Shown here: in pieces, positions 1 to 8,047 of the stretch
Numbering within the stretch: position 1 is the stretch's first letter
Layout: every line of letters starts with the position of its first letter
Assembly: GCA_036847185.1 (NCBI GenBank)
Contig: DAIUAM010000001.1
Coordinates: 1-64,000 of the forward strand
Reading direction: 5' to 3'
Length of the DNA stretch: 64,000 nt
Origin: UBA4738 sp002413305
GTDB taxonomy: Bacteria > Actinomycetota > UBA4738
Program-made: the position numbers and the translations under genes
The notes under the pieces: model-generated
Told to the model about the DNA's origin: nothing
The model's database searches: none
The model's input: only the letters and a program-made list of their open reading frames with translations

Positions 1-91
1 TCGCGGAACAGATCCCGGTCAGGAGTGCGAGGAGGGCTCCGGTTGCTCGCCGGGTCCCTCCGGCACGAGAAGTCGTTCGATGCTCACGCAT
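1..91 (-). CDS. N-terminus of a possible secreted protein, cut by the window edge
   Basis: An ATG at 91 on the minus strand opens a frame that is still open at base 1, so only about 30 residues are visible. They look like an export signal: an arginine-rich start, then a hydrophobic stretch (ALLALLTGICSA). A GGAGG lies 12 nt before the start, which is long spacing. The gene would lie downstream of the broken ABC ATPase on the same strand, so a binding protein of the same transporter is possible but unproven. It is too short to assign a family, and it could be chance in GC-rich DNA. Confidence 0.3.
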   Translation of the reverse strand, partial: MREHRTTSRAGGTRRATGALLALLTGICSA

Positions 92-157
92 GACAAACGG
101 CTGCCTCCAGCAGCCAGGGTCTGACCCTATGAAGGTCGGACGTGAAACGTCAAGCCT

Positions 158-529
158 TTACTTCGCCGAAGGTCCCGTTCGACCGCGGACGTATGTGACG
201 AAGCTTTGGCCGGTCCGGTGGTTCAACTGCTGGGCTCGGTGGACAACCCCATGCGAGATGAAGTCATCGAAGTCGTCCTGGATCATGTAGCCGATGCTCC
301 GCCGGAGCTGGACCGGATCCTGGCGCAGGACGTCACGGCCGTCGACCGTGATGGTGCCGCCGGTGGGTTCGATCAGCCGGTTGATCATCCGCATGGTCGT
401 GGTCTTGCCGCACCCGGATGGGCCAACCAGCACGACCGTCTCGCCCTCGGGGATCTCCAGGGACAGATCGTTCACGGCCGCACCGCGGGAGCCGTCGAAC
501 CGCTTCGAGACGTTCCGAAGGGAGATCAT
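158..529 (-). pseudogene. Broken ABC transporter ATPase, N-terminal part only (OpuCA-like)
   Basis: The first ~84 residues are a normal ATP-binding domain of the glycine betaine/osmoprotectant type: MISLRNVSKRF start, Walker A GPSGCGKTT, then LRRSIGYMIQ up to the Q-loop at about base 278. After that the protein abruptly becomes unrelated sequence (DDFDDFISHGVV...) and stops at 158. The ABC signature, Walker B and switch histidine are all absent; a complete family member runs 300 residues or more. A longer frame reaches 634, but homology starts at the ATG at 529. This is either a deletion-derived pseudogene or a wrong join in the assembly. It cannot encode a working ATPase as it stands. Confidence 0.7.
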
Positions 530-707
530 GATCCCGCCGGAGGATCGGGCTCGCTGCTCGGGTGGGCTGGCCATCGGGTGACATTGAACCATCCGGCGAG
601 TCCGGCGTTGCAGGTGCCGAACGGCACCCGCCAAGGGTGATCACCGGCATTGACAAATCGGCGCGGCGTGGGACGCTGGCGCCGCTCCTGTCCAAACAGG
701 GGGCAGA

Positions 708-2103
708 ATGATGCCGGGGGGTGATGAGGCGAACCGCATCGGTGGGTTCGTGACGTCGATGGTCCTGCTCGCGATGGTTGCGGCAGCATGCACCGGTGGG
801 TCGCCGGGGCCCGGCCCAGCCCCGTCATCGCCCGCGAGGTCCGGCGGGACGCTCCGGGTCGGCGTGCTCGTCGAGGATCAGCCGTGCGAGTTCACGTTCT
901 GCGGGGGCCAGCACGACGATCCCCAGTGGGAAGATGCGATGTCCTATGAGCTCGCGCGGTGCTGCCTCCTGCGAACGCTCCTGTCCTACAACGGCGAACC
1001 CACGAGCGGCGGGGGAACCGTCCTCAGGCCCGACGTGGCCAGCGGATTGCCGACCATCTCGGGCGACGGTCTCACCTGGACCTTCCACCTCAAGCACGGG
1101 CTCCACTACGCCCCGCCCCTCCAGAAGGTGGAGATCAGCGCAGGGGACTTCATCCGGTCGCTGGATCGGCTGCTCGGGCCCGATCACCCCCCCGCAGGTT
1201 CCCCCCGACCAGCTGGCCAGGTACCGGGCGTCGCCGGCCGTGGGCACGGTGGACGTCGAGGAGCGCGACGCCGTTCGCTACATCTCCATGAACCTGGCGG
1301 TTCCGCCCTTCGACGATATCCACGTTCGGCGGGCGATGAACTACGCCGTCGACCGGCGGCGGATCGTCGATCTGTACGGGGGACCTTCCACTGCCCAGGT
1401 CACCGGGCACATCTCGCTCGACAGCCTCGAATCGAACCTCTTGCTCAGCTACAACCCGTACCGCACCGCAGGAGACGGCGGCGACCTGGCCAAAGCCCGC
1501 GCGGAGATCGCCCTCTCCCCATACGACGCGAACCACGACGGGATCTGTGACGCCGCGGTCTGCCGGAACCTCCGGGCGCTGACCCTGCCCTCCCCGAGCG
1601 CCACGCGCATCTCGATGGAGGTGGCGAAGGAGCTGCGGGGCATCGGCATCGACATCCGGGTCGAACCGCGCGACGACATCTTCAGCGTCGTCGGTGACCC
1701 CAAGAACCACATCCCGCTCGCCATCGACGTGGCGTGGCTCAAGGACATCCCCGCGCCGTCGAACTACTTCACACCACTGTTCGAGGCCGTCAGTCTCGCC
1801 ACGCCCGAGACGAACTCCAACTACTCGCTGCTCGGCGCCACGCCGGGGCAGCTCACCGGATGGGGGTACGGAGTCTCAAGTGTCCCAGGGGTCGACGACC
1901 GGATCGCCCAGTGCGAGCCGGCCACCGGGCCTGCCGCGGTGGAGTGCTGGACGGGCCTGGATCAGTACCTGATGGAGGACGTGGTGCCATGGGTGCCGCT
2001 GATGTCCGGGCTGCACGTGCAGGTTGTGCCGAAGCGGATCACCCACTACTCCTACGACCAGTTCGCGGACCTCCCCGCCCTGGACCAGATCGCGCTGCGG
2101 TGA
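708..2103 (+). pseudogene. Family 5 solute-binding lipoprotein with internal deletion and frameshift
   Basis: The 5' part (708 to about 1190) encodes a lipoprotein signal (VAAAC lipobox) and the N-terminal lobe of a peptide/solute ABC binding protein (GGTLRVG, GLTWTFHLKHG, SAGDFIRSLDRLLGP). The 3' part (about 1200-2103), in a different frame, encodes the C-terminal lobe (DAVRYISMNLAVPPFDD, VRRAMNYAVDRRRI, through VPWVPLMSG). The central lobe that normally joins them is missing. Total coding is about 460 residues, against roughly 550-600 for the family. The break lies in C-rich runs at 1185-1206. So both a shift and a deletion are present; a point sequencing error alone does not explain it. 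It may once have belonged with the broken ATPase at 158-529. Confidence 0.75.
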
Positions 2104-2114
2104 GGGACCGAGCG

Positions 2115-3662
2115 TCACCCAGACTGGACCGACACCCAGACGGCGCCGGAGGCGATGGCCACACCCTTGGGCGAGAGCCCAGAGCCGAACGAGAAGCGGG
2201 TCACCGATGACGTGCCGGGCGCGATCTCGCTGACCGTCCCGTCCAGGGAGTTCGCCACCCAGACCGCCCCGCCCGCCGCGGCGATCCCGGCCGGCCCGTT
2301 CCCGACGCCCGGGATCGTGGATCCCTGGTTCGACGACGGGTCGATGCGGGTGACGGAGTCGTCCTCGGTGTCCGTGACCCACACGTGGCCCTCGCCGAAC
2401 GCCACCTGTTCCGGGTTCCCGCGGAGCAGAGGCACCGTCGCGGTCACCTGCAGCGTCCGAAGGTCGATCCGGGCAACCCGGCCCTTCAGGCCTTCTGCCA
2501 CCCACACGGCGCCGCCCCCCACCGCGATGCCCTTCGGGCCGCTGCCGCGTTCGAGCTGGATCACCTTGGAGGGCGCGGTCAGGTCCTGCGGGTTGTACTG
2601 GAGAACGGAGTCCTCGTAGTTGTTCGTGATCCAGATCGCGCCGTTCCCGTACGTGACGTCCCAGATGCCCACCCCGGGCGTGGCCTTTCTGATGTCGTGG
2701 GACTGCCTTGGGTCGATGCGATAGAGGACGCCGGTCGTCGAACTGATCACCCAGACGAACCCGTCGCCGACCGTCACCGCGTTCGGCGCTGCGTCACTGG
2801 CGAGGGCGATGGCAGGGGAGGCGACGTTCGTGGATGCATCGACCGACTGGACGGTGCCGTCGGCGAAGTTGGCCACCCAGACCCGGCCCGAATCGGCGGC
2901 CGCGGCCCCCGGCTGGTGGCCGACGGGGACGGCGCCCTCCACCTTGCCCGCCGCGGCGTCGATGCGCACCACGGTGTCCACCGAGGGCGCTGGGAGGCCG
3001 GGGGCATGCCGGCGAAGCGTCAGGACCGTCGGGACGGTCACTGCGGCCACCACCAGAAGGACGAGCACCGCGATGGCCGAAGCGGACAGCACACGCTTCG
3101 GCCTGGCCGGCTCCTCGCCCGCCAGCGGCGGCCCTTCCTCGACGCGGTCCTCCCGAGGCTGCTCCACCGCGTACAGGTGCCACTGGGCGGGAACGCCCTT
3201 CAACTCCTGTTCGCCCAGGTCCCGGAAGGCCAGCTCCGAGCCCGACATCAGGTCTCGCACGGTGCTGGACACGAGGACCTGGCCCGGCCCCGCCTTCGAC
3301 ATCACCCGCGCGCCGATGTGGACCGCGATCCCGCCGACCTTCGGGCCGATGACCTCGACCTCACCCATGTGGACGCCGGCCCGGATCTCGATACCGAGCC
3401 GCCTCACGCTGGCGATGGCGGCCTCGGCGCACCGGATCGCCTGGGCGGGTTGATCGAAGGTCGCGAAGAACCCGTCCCCCGCCGTGTCCACCTCTCGGCC
3501 GTCGAAGCGTTTGAGCTCCCGACGGATCAGCGCGTGATGAGCGCTGATGAGCCGTCTCCACTCCTTGTCACCAACCTGGGCGGCCCGCTCGGTCGAGCCC
3601 ACGATGTCGGTGAACAGGACGGTGGTGAGGAGACGTTGCGGGGTCGGCGCCTTGCGAGGCAT
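2115..3662 (-). CDS. Class III adenylate/guanylate cyclase domain joined to a membrane helix and beta-propeller
   Basis: 515 residues. Residues ~10-170 form a class III nucleotidyl cyclase domain with both metal-binding aspartates in place (LFTDIVGSTERA and EVDTAGDGFFATFD). A hydrophobic helix follows at ~205-230 (SASAIAVLVLLVVAAVTV). The rest is a series of ~40-residue repeats ending in VWVAN, VWVIS, IWITN, VWVAE, VWVTD, VWVAN and VWVSV, typical of YVTN/Vgb-like propellers. Predicted topology is a cytoplasmic cyclase with an extracytoplasmic propeller. It is convergent with the damaged binding-protein gene and downstream of paaD in the same direction. The start at 3662 is the ATG just before the cyclase fold; longer frames have no support. 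The ligand is unknown. Confidence 0.85.
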   Translation of the reverse strand: MPRKAPTPQRLLTTVLFTDIVGSTERAAQVGDKEWRRLISAHHALIRRELKRFDGREVDTAGDGFFATFDQPAQAIRCAEAAIASVRRLGIEIRAGVHMGEVEVIGPKVGGIAVHIGARVMSKAGPGQVLVSSTVRDLMSGSELAFRDLGEQELKGVPAQWHLYAVEQPREDRVEEGPPLAGEEPARPKRVLSASAIAVLVLLVVAAVTVPTVLTLRRHAPGLPAPSVDTVVRIDAAAGKVEGAVPVGHQPGAAAADSGRVWVANFADGTVQSVDASTNVASPAIALASDAAPNAVTVGDGFVWVISSTTGVLYRIDPRQSHDIRKATPGVGIWDVTYGNGAIWITNNYEDSVLQYNPQDLTAPSKVIQLERGSGPKGIAVGGGAVWVAEGLKGRVARIDLRTLQVTATVPLLRGNPEQVAFGEGHVWVTDTEDDSVTRIDPSSNQGSTIPGVGNGPAGIAAAGGAVWVANSLDGTVSEIAPGTSSVTRFSFGSGLSPKGVAIASGAVWVSVQSG

Positions 3663-3744
3663 GGGGGAAGTCTGGGGCACCGGAACCCGCTCGACAAGGG
3701 CTTCGCCACAAGCGATCGCACGGCCTGGGTGCGGCGACCGTGGT

Positions 3745-4290
3745 TCAGCGAGCGGTGCGCTTCGGCTTGAACGCTTCGAAGGGGTTGCGGCAGGACCGGC
3801 AGAAGTGGGTAGCGCGGCACAGGGTCGGGCCGAACGCGCTCTCCCGCACCGTGTCCCGGCTGCTGCAGAAGGGGCACGTGACACCGTCGCCCCGGGCAGT
3901 GATCGGTGGGGACAGGGGGACGAAGACCGGCCCAGGAGCCCGTTCGCCCGGGGGCGTGACGCCGTACTCCCGAAGCGCCTCGCGACCGGCCGGCGTGATG
4001 CGGTCGCTGGTCCAGGGTCTGGTGAGGACGAAGCGGATCCGGACCGCCCGCCCGCCGGCCACGGTTCGGACCGCCGCTTCGGCATCCTCTCGGATGACGT
4101 CCAACGCCGGACAGCCGGCGAACGTCGGGAGCAGGTCGACCTCGACCGCCTCCTCGTTCGCTTCGATCCGTTCCACGATGCCCAAGTCGGTGATCGAACA
4201 CGGCGGGATCTCCGGGTCGTGGACGGTGGACAGCGCGGCCCGCACGGCGTCCTCCAGCGAGGTCGCCACGACGGCAGGTCGCGTTACCAT
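3745..4290 (-). CDS. paaD: PaaD: phenylacetyl-CoA epoxidase accessory subunit
   Basis: 181 residues. The N-terminal half is a MIP18/DUF59-type domain (LSTVHDPEIPPCSITDLGIV, TFAGCPALDVI). The C-terminus carries a paired-cysteine zinc-ribbon-like segment (CPFCSSRDTV ... FCRSCRNPFEAFKPK), the arrangement known for PaaD/PaaJ. In studied systems this protein is needed for the PaaABC(E) ring-1,2-epoxidase, probably for cluster assembly or maturation. Its start overlaps the end of paaC by 7 bp, so the two are translationally coupled. It is the last paa gene; the next gene on the strand is a cyclase, not the reductase PaaE. Confidence 0.93.
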   Translation of the reverse strand: MVTRPAVVATSLEDAVRAALSTVHDPEIPPCSITDLGIVERIEANEEAVEVDLLPTFAGCPALDVIREDAEAAVRTVAGGRAVRIRFVLTRPWTSDRITPAGREALREYGVTPPGERAPGPVFVPLSPPITARGDGVTCPFCSSRDTVRESAFGPTLCRATHFCRSCRNPFEAFKPKRTAR

Positions 4291-5159
4291 CGCGCACCCG
4301 GGAACGAACGGTGGAGGTTCGTCATCTCCTCCCAGAGCGGCAGGAAGTCCTCCGAGTGGCGGCCCCGCCGGCCACCGGCCCCGGCGAACCCGCCTTCGTG
4401 CATCCACCGGCCGTCCCGCCGGACCAGGCCGGGCGCGGTCAGATCCTCGCCCGCCGTCTCGATCTCCCCGGACGACGTCGGGACCATCTCCCCCGTCCGG
4501 GGGCCGTGGTGTTCCAGCACGAAGTCCAGCGAGGCGGCCTCCAGGGCGTCACCGAGCCGTTCGAGCCATCGCCCCAGGAGCTCCTCGTTCGACGCGGGCA
4601 GCACGCCGTCGGCCACCAGCTGCTCCTCGTCCGGGAGCGGTTCGAACAGCGCCACCGCCTCCCCGATCGCCGCGATCAGGCCTTCCGCGAACCGCTGCCG
4701 GCCGGTCACCGGCCCGCGGGCCAGCCGTTCGAACCACGCCGTCGCGTGATCCACGTGGTACGTCTCTTCGAGCTGGAGGATCCGCACGATGCCGGCCAGT
4801 TCGGGCCACGCCGAATCCGCCAAACATTCCAGACGGACCGCATCGGCCGTGTCGTACAGGTACTGGCGGGCGACCGAGTATCCCCAGTCCGCGTTCGGGC
4901 GTTCGCACAGGACCGCGTTGCGGTACTCGCCGGGCTGCCGCCCGAGCGCCAGGGCATCCTCGTCGCGGCCGTCGAGCCCTGCCTGGGTGGCCAGCTGGTA
5001 CAGGAGCCGAGCGTGGGCCATCTCGTCTTGGGCGATCGAAGAGAACGCGAGGTCCTCTTCGATGTGCGGGGCCCAGCCGGTCCACTCCGAGTGGCGGTGG
5101 CCGAGGATCAGCTCGTCGTCGGCCAGGGCGAACAGCAGCGTGAGGCGGGGATCCGGCAT
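4284..5159 (-). CDS. paaC: PaaC: phenylacetyl-CoA epoxidase structural subunit
   Basis: 291 residues, the usual length. It has a ferritin-like four-helix fold with two acidic/histidine motifs (SIAQDEMAHARLLYQ near residue 42 and QLEETYHVDH near 135). In characterised PaaABCE complexes, PaaC pairs with the catalytic diiron subunit PaaA and supports substrate binding. Order is paaA-paaB-paaC-paaD, all on the minus strand. There are 51 bp between paaB and paaC and a 7-bp overlap into paaD. The start MPDPRLTLLFALADDELILGHR matches the family N-terminus. Confidence 0.94.
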   Translation of the reverse strand: MPDPRLTLLFALADDELILGHRHSEWTGWAPHIEEDLAFSSIAQDEMAHARLLYQLATQAGLDGRDEDALALGRQPGEYRNAVLCERPNADWGYSVARQYLYDTADAVRLECLADSAWPELAGIVRILQLEETYHVDHATAWFERLARGPVTGRQRFAEGLIAAIGEAVALFEPLPDEEQLVADGVLPASNEELLGRWLERLGDALEAASLDFVLEHHGPRTGEMVPTSSGEIETAGEDLTAPGLVRRDGRWMHEGGFAGAGGRRGRHSEDFLPLWEEMTNLHRSFPGARW

Positions 5160-5210
5160 CTCGGGTTCGATGGTACTCGCGCGCGGCGAGCGAGCACGGC
5201 GATGGTGGGG

Positions 5211-5567
5211 CTAGGCGCCGTCCCGCGGTGAGCCCCGGCCGGTGGGAGGGCGGGGCGCTTCGATCCGCACGCCTTCCTTCGCGAACCGCTCGCTGAGCTT
5301 GCGGAGCTTGCCGCCGACCCCCGCGTAGGCTTCCTGCCGTCGGTACGAGTGGTCGGTCACCCCTCCCAGCACGTCGCCCTCGTATGGACCGACGTGGAGC
5401 TCGGACTCGCCACGCTTCCGAACGGCGTACTCGACGCCCTCCTTGTGACGGAAGTGCGTCTCGCGGGCGAGCAGGAGGGCCATCTCGGCGTCGGGCGCCT
5501 TCACCCCGCCGACCAGCTCGAACCCGTCCGCGTTCGTTCGCTTGCCGAGGACGTCCCAGACGAACAT
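5211..5567 (-). CDS. paaB: PaaB: phenylacetyl-CoA epoxidase small subunit
   Basis: 118 residues. It carries the family signature of the small PaaB subunit: a start in VWDVLGKR, then HVGGVKAPDAEMAL-type sequence (here ELVGGVKAPDAEMALLLARE), then RKRGESELHVG. PaaB bridges PaaAC heterodimers in the epoxidase complex. It lies 12 bp after paaA in the same operon. The C-terminal ~15 residues (RPPTGRGSPRDGA) are low complexity and may be disordered. Confidence 0.92.
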   Translation of the reverse strand: MFVWDVLGKRTNADGFELVGGVKAPDAEMALLLARETHFRHKEGVEYAVRKRGESELHVGPYEGDVLGGVTDHSYRRQEAYAGVGGKLRKLSERFAKEGVRIEAPRPPTGRGSPRDGA

Positions 5568-5579
5568 GTCGGGCTCGCG

Positions 5580-6512
5580 CTAGGCGGCCGCGGCGGGGAC
5601 GCCGTCGAACACCTCGCGGATCCACGCGTGCGTGTCCCACATGGCCTTCCGGTACAGGAGGCGGATCGAGGTCATGGGGCCGTTCCCCCTCACGGTCCGC
5701 CAGAACTCGTCCCAGTCGACCCAGTCGCCGTCGTTCCCCCAGATCCACCGCCCGTGTTCCTCGTCCCACCGCAGCTCCGGGTCCGGGACGGTGATCCCGA
5801 CGTCCCAGAGCTTCGGGACGTAGGTCGAGAAGAACTCGCTCCGAAGGTCCTCATTCGACCGCGTCTTGATGCCCCAATACAGAAGCACGTCCTTGGCCGG
5901 GTCGGACGGCGGGCCGTAGAAATGCATGATCGGGCGCCACCAGCGGTTCACCGCGTCCTGGAACATCGCGCGCTGCTCGGGGGTGCCGCTCACCAGTTCC
6001 AGGGCGAGCTCCTCGCCGTGCCGAAGGTGCAGGGACTCCTCGGCACAGATCCTCCGCATGGCCCGCACGTACGGCATGTACGAGCTGTCGAGCAGCGCCT
6101 TCTGGGTGACCAGGGCGGCCCCGTCGATCAGCCAGCCGATCACCGCCACGTCCCCCCACGTTTCCGTGGGGTAATGGAACACGTTGTGGAACTTCGTCCG
6201 GCCGTTCACCAGGTCGTCGAACATCTGCTCGCGGGACTTCCCGAGGTCCTCCGCCACCCGATAGAGGATCTGGCCGTGGCCGACCTCGTCTTGGACCTTC
6301 GCAGTCAGCGAGAGCTTGCGCCGCATGGTCGGCGCGCGGGGGATCCACTCGCGCTCCGGCAGCGCACCCATCACCTCGCTGTTGGCGTGCATCTCGATGA
6401 ACTTCAGGGCGGCCTGGCGATATTCGTCGGGCATCCAGTCGCCGGCTTCGATCTTCTCGCCGGCGTCGATCCTGGCCTTGAACCCGACTGTCCGCTCCTC
6501 ATAGGTGGTCAT
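5580..6512 (-). CDS. paaA: PaaA: catalytic diiron subunit of phenylacetyl-CoA 1,2-epoxidase
   Basis: 310 residues. Ferritin-like diiron oxygenase with both iron-ligand motifs visible: TAKVQDEVGHGQILY (ExxH) and RICAEESLHLRHGEE (ExxH). It epoxidises the aromatic ring of phenylacetyl-CoA at positions 1,2, the committing step of aerobic phenylacetate breakdown. First gene of paaABCD. A strong Shine-Dalgarno (GAGGAGG) precedes the ATG, and a possible -10 (TACCAT on the minus strand, 6534-6539) sits in the gap to the divergent gene at 6608. No phenylacetate-CoA ligase, PaaE, PaaG or PaaZ is visible in the window. Confidence 0.95.
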   Translation of the reverse strand: MTTYEERTVGFKARIDAGEKIEAGDWMPDEYRQAALKFIEMHANSEVMGALPEREWIPRAPTMRRKLSLTAKVQDEVGHGQILYRVAEDLGKSREQMFDDLVNGRTKFHNVFHYPTETWGDVAVIGWLIDGAALVTQKALLDSSYMPYVRAMRRICAEESLHLRHGEELALELVSGTPEQRAMFQDAVNRWWRPIMHFYGPPSDPAKDVLLYWGIKTRSNEDLRSEFFSTYVPKLWDVGITVPDPELRWDEEHGRWIWGNDGDWVDWDEFWRTVRGNGPMTSIRLLYRKAMWDTHAWIREVFDGVPAAAA

Positions 6513-6593
6513 GGCCTTCGCCTCCTCACCCCGAATGGTAGCCCAGCGCCTTGATCGCCGGACGCTGGGTCGGCGGCACCGCTCGTTTCTTGC

Positions 6594-6599
6594 GAGAAT
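6594..6599 (+). promoter_or_regulatory. Candidate -10 element of a leaderless promoter
   Basis: GAGAAT ends 8 nt before the ATG at 6608 and no Shine-Dalgarno lies between them, so transcription would start at or next to the start codon. The same layout recurs at several other genes in this window. No clear -35. Confidence 0.4.
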
Positions 6600-6607
6600 G
6601 CGTCGGC

Positions 6608-7024
6608 ATGATCGATCCGGCCTCGGAGAAGGGCCGCCACGTCCAGGAGCGGCTGCGAACCGACACCGTCGTGTGGCTGACCACCGTCCGCGCCGACGGG
6701 CAGCCCCAATCTTCTCCGGTGTGGTTCGTGTGGGACGGGGAGACGATCCTGCTGTACAGCAAGCCGTCGTCCGGGAAGATCCCGAACCTGCGGGCGAACC
6801 CCAAGGTCTCGCTGCACTTGGGCGACCGGGGCGGCTCAGATGTGATCAGCATGGAGGGCGTGGCCTCGATCGACGACCTCGCCCCGCCGGTCCACGAGCT
6901 CTCCCGGTACGTGGAAAAGTACCGGGGCCTGATCGCCGAGCTCGGCACCGAGCCCGAACCGTTCGCCCGGGACTATTCGGTCCCCATCCGCATCCGCATC
7001 ACCCGGACCCGCCACCCCTACTAG
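6608..7024 (+). CDS. PPOX-class F420-dependent enzyme (flavin/deazaflavin split-barrel fold)
   Basis: 138 residues. It reads as a small split-barrel protein of the pyridoxamine-5'-phosphate-oxidase superfamily: VWLTTVRADGQPQSSPVWFVWDGETILLYS, then KIPNLRANPKVSLHL, a pattern typical of the actinobacterial F420-binding branch (Rv3369-like). Members reduce diverse substrates with F420H2 or bind related cofactors; the substrate here is unknown. An upstream ATG at 6551 exists, but homology starts at MIDPASEK. The 3' end overlaps the convergent acetyltransferase by 26 bp. Confidence 0.82.
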   Translation: MIDPASEKGRHVQERLRTDTVVWLTTVRADGQPQSSPVWFVWDGETILLYSKPSSGKIPNLRANPKVSLHLGDRGGSDVISMEGVASIDDLAPPVHELSRYVEKYRGLIAELGTEPEPFARDYSVPIRIRITRTRHPY

Positions 7025-7478
7025 GGTCCCGCGGCTCGAGCTCGTACGCGATCCAGGTCGACCGCGATGCCCCGGTCGCGTCGTACACGCGCTGCGCGGC
7101 GAGGTTGTCGGGCGCGGTCAGCCATTCGAGGTGCGCGCCGCCGCGTTCGACCGTGGCCCGGAGCGCCGCGTCGATCAGTGCTCGTCCCGCCCCTCGACCG
7201 CGCTGGTCGGCCCGGACGAACAGGTCGTTCATGACCGCGACCTCGGCCGCCCGGGTCGAGCTGAACGTCCAGTACAACAGCGCGAATCCGACCAGCTCGC
7301 CTTCGTCGTCCCACGCGCCCAGCACCACCCCGTCATCGCTGGGAGCGACGAACCGGGCCACGAACCGGCGGTTGCGTTCGTCGTCCGGCTCGGCCACGTA
7401 GAACCGCTGGTAGGCGGCGAAGAGCGGCAGCACGAGGTCCACTTCTTCGGCGCGGATCGGCCGAACGTCGATCGTCAT
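6999..7478 (-). CDS. GNAT-family N-acetyltransferase
   Basis: 159 residues. The acetyl-CoA binding loop is clear (VRADQRGRGAGRALIDAAL), preceded by the beta-4 segment EVAVMNDLF and followed by EWLTAPDNLAAQRVYDATGA, the usual GNAT C-terminal strand order. The substrate is unknown. Start chosen at MTIDVRPI (7478), because its ATG overlaps the stop of the upstream GNAT gene in an ATGA (7475-7478), indicating coupling; the longer frame to 7574 has no family similarity. Confidence 0.85.
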   Translation of the reverse strand: MTIDVRPIRAEEVDLVLPLFAAYQRFYVAEPDDERNRRFVARFVAPSDDGVVLGAWDDEGELVGFALLYWTFSSTRAAEVAVMNDLFVRADQRGRGAGRALIDAALRATVERGGAHLEWLTAPDNLAAQRVYDATGASRSTWIAYELEPRDPSRGGGSG

Positions 7479-7981
7479 GTGGTCCCCGTCTCCTCGAACT
7501 CCGGAGGATAGATCGCGGTGCCGGAGACCGGACGATACGCCGGGAGCCGCACGGCCTGGAAGTCCGGCCGCCATCGCTCGAAGGGCGGGTCGACGCCGAA
7601 CTCGCCCGCGGGCCGGAAGCCGAACCGCGCGTAGTACACCGGGTCTCCCAACACGATGACCAGCGGTTCCTGCCGGTTCCCCGCCCGGGCAAGCCCTTCG
7701 CGGACGAGCGCCGAACCGATCCCCTGCCGCTGCTGTGCCGGTGCCACCGCCACCGGCGCCAGAGCAAGCACGCTCTCGGCCCCCACCGCCGCGATGCTGA
7801 ACAGCACGTGGCCGACGACCCCTCCGTCGCCTTCGGCGACCAGGGCGAGGGCCACGCGGCCGCCGGCCCGAAGCGCGTCCACCAGCGCGGCCTCGTTCGT
7901 CCGGCCATCGAACGCCGCGGTCACCACCACGCGAACGGCATCCTCGTCTTCCGGCCCTTCGGCCCTGATCCGCACGACCAC
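7475..7981 (-). CDS. GNAT-family N-acetyltransferase, YhbS-like
   Basis: 168 residues. Acetyl-CoA loop VAPAQQRQGIGSALVREGL, followed by VIVLGDPVYYARFGFRPAGEFG, the characteristic YhbS-type segment. The substrate is not predictable. It forms a two-gene unit with the GNAT at 6999-7478 through a 4-bp overlap. The start codon is only 66 bp from the divergent aldehyde dehydrogenase, so the short region 7982-8047 must hold promoters for both. Confidence 0.84.
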   Translation of the reverse strand: MVVRIRAEGPEDEDAVRVVVTAAFDGRTNEAALVDALRAGGRVALALVAEGDGGVVGHVLFSIAAVGAESVLALAPVAVAPAQQRQGIGSALVREGLARAGNRQEPLVIVLGDPVYYARFGFRPAGEFGVDPPFERWRPDFQAVRLPAYRPVSGTAIYPPEFEETGTT

Positions 7982-8047
7982 AGCCTACTCACGGGCCCGG
8001 GTACGATGGCAGGTGGCCGGGAACCACCCTCCAGGAGGCAGCCGAAG

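Noticed and set aside
99..115. GGCTGC-CTCCA-GCAGCC hairpin near the left edge
   Set aside because: Only 6-bp arms; it overlaps the putative ribosome site of the partial gene and has no sign of regulation beyond that.
4549..5769. Long minus-strand frame overlapping paaA, paaB and paaC
   Set aside because: Arginine-rich shadow of the real paa genes in another frame, with no family similarity.
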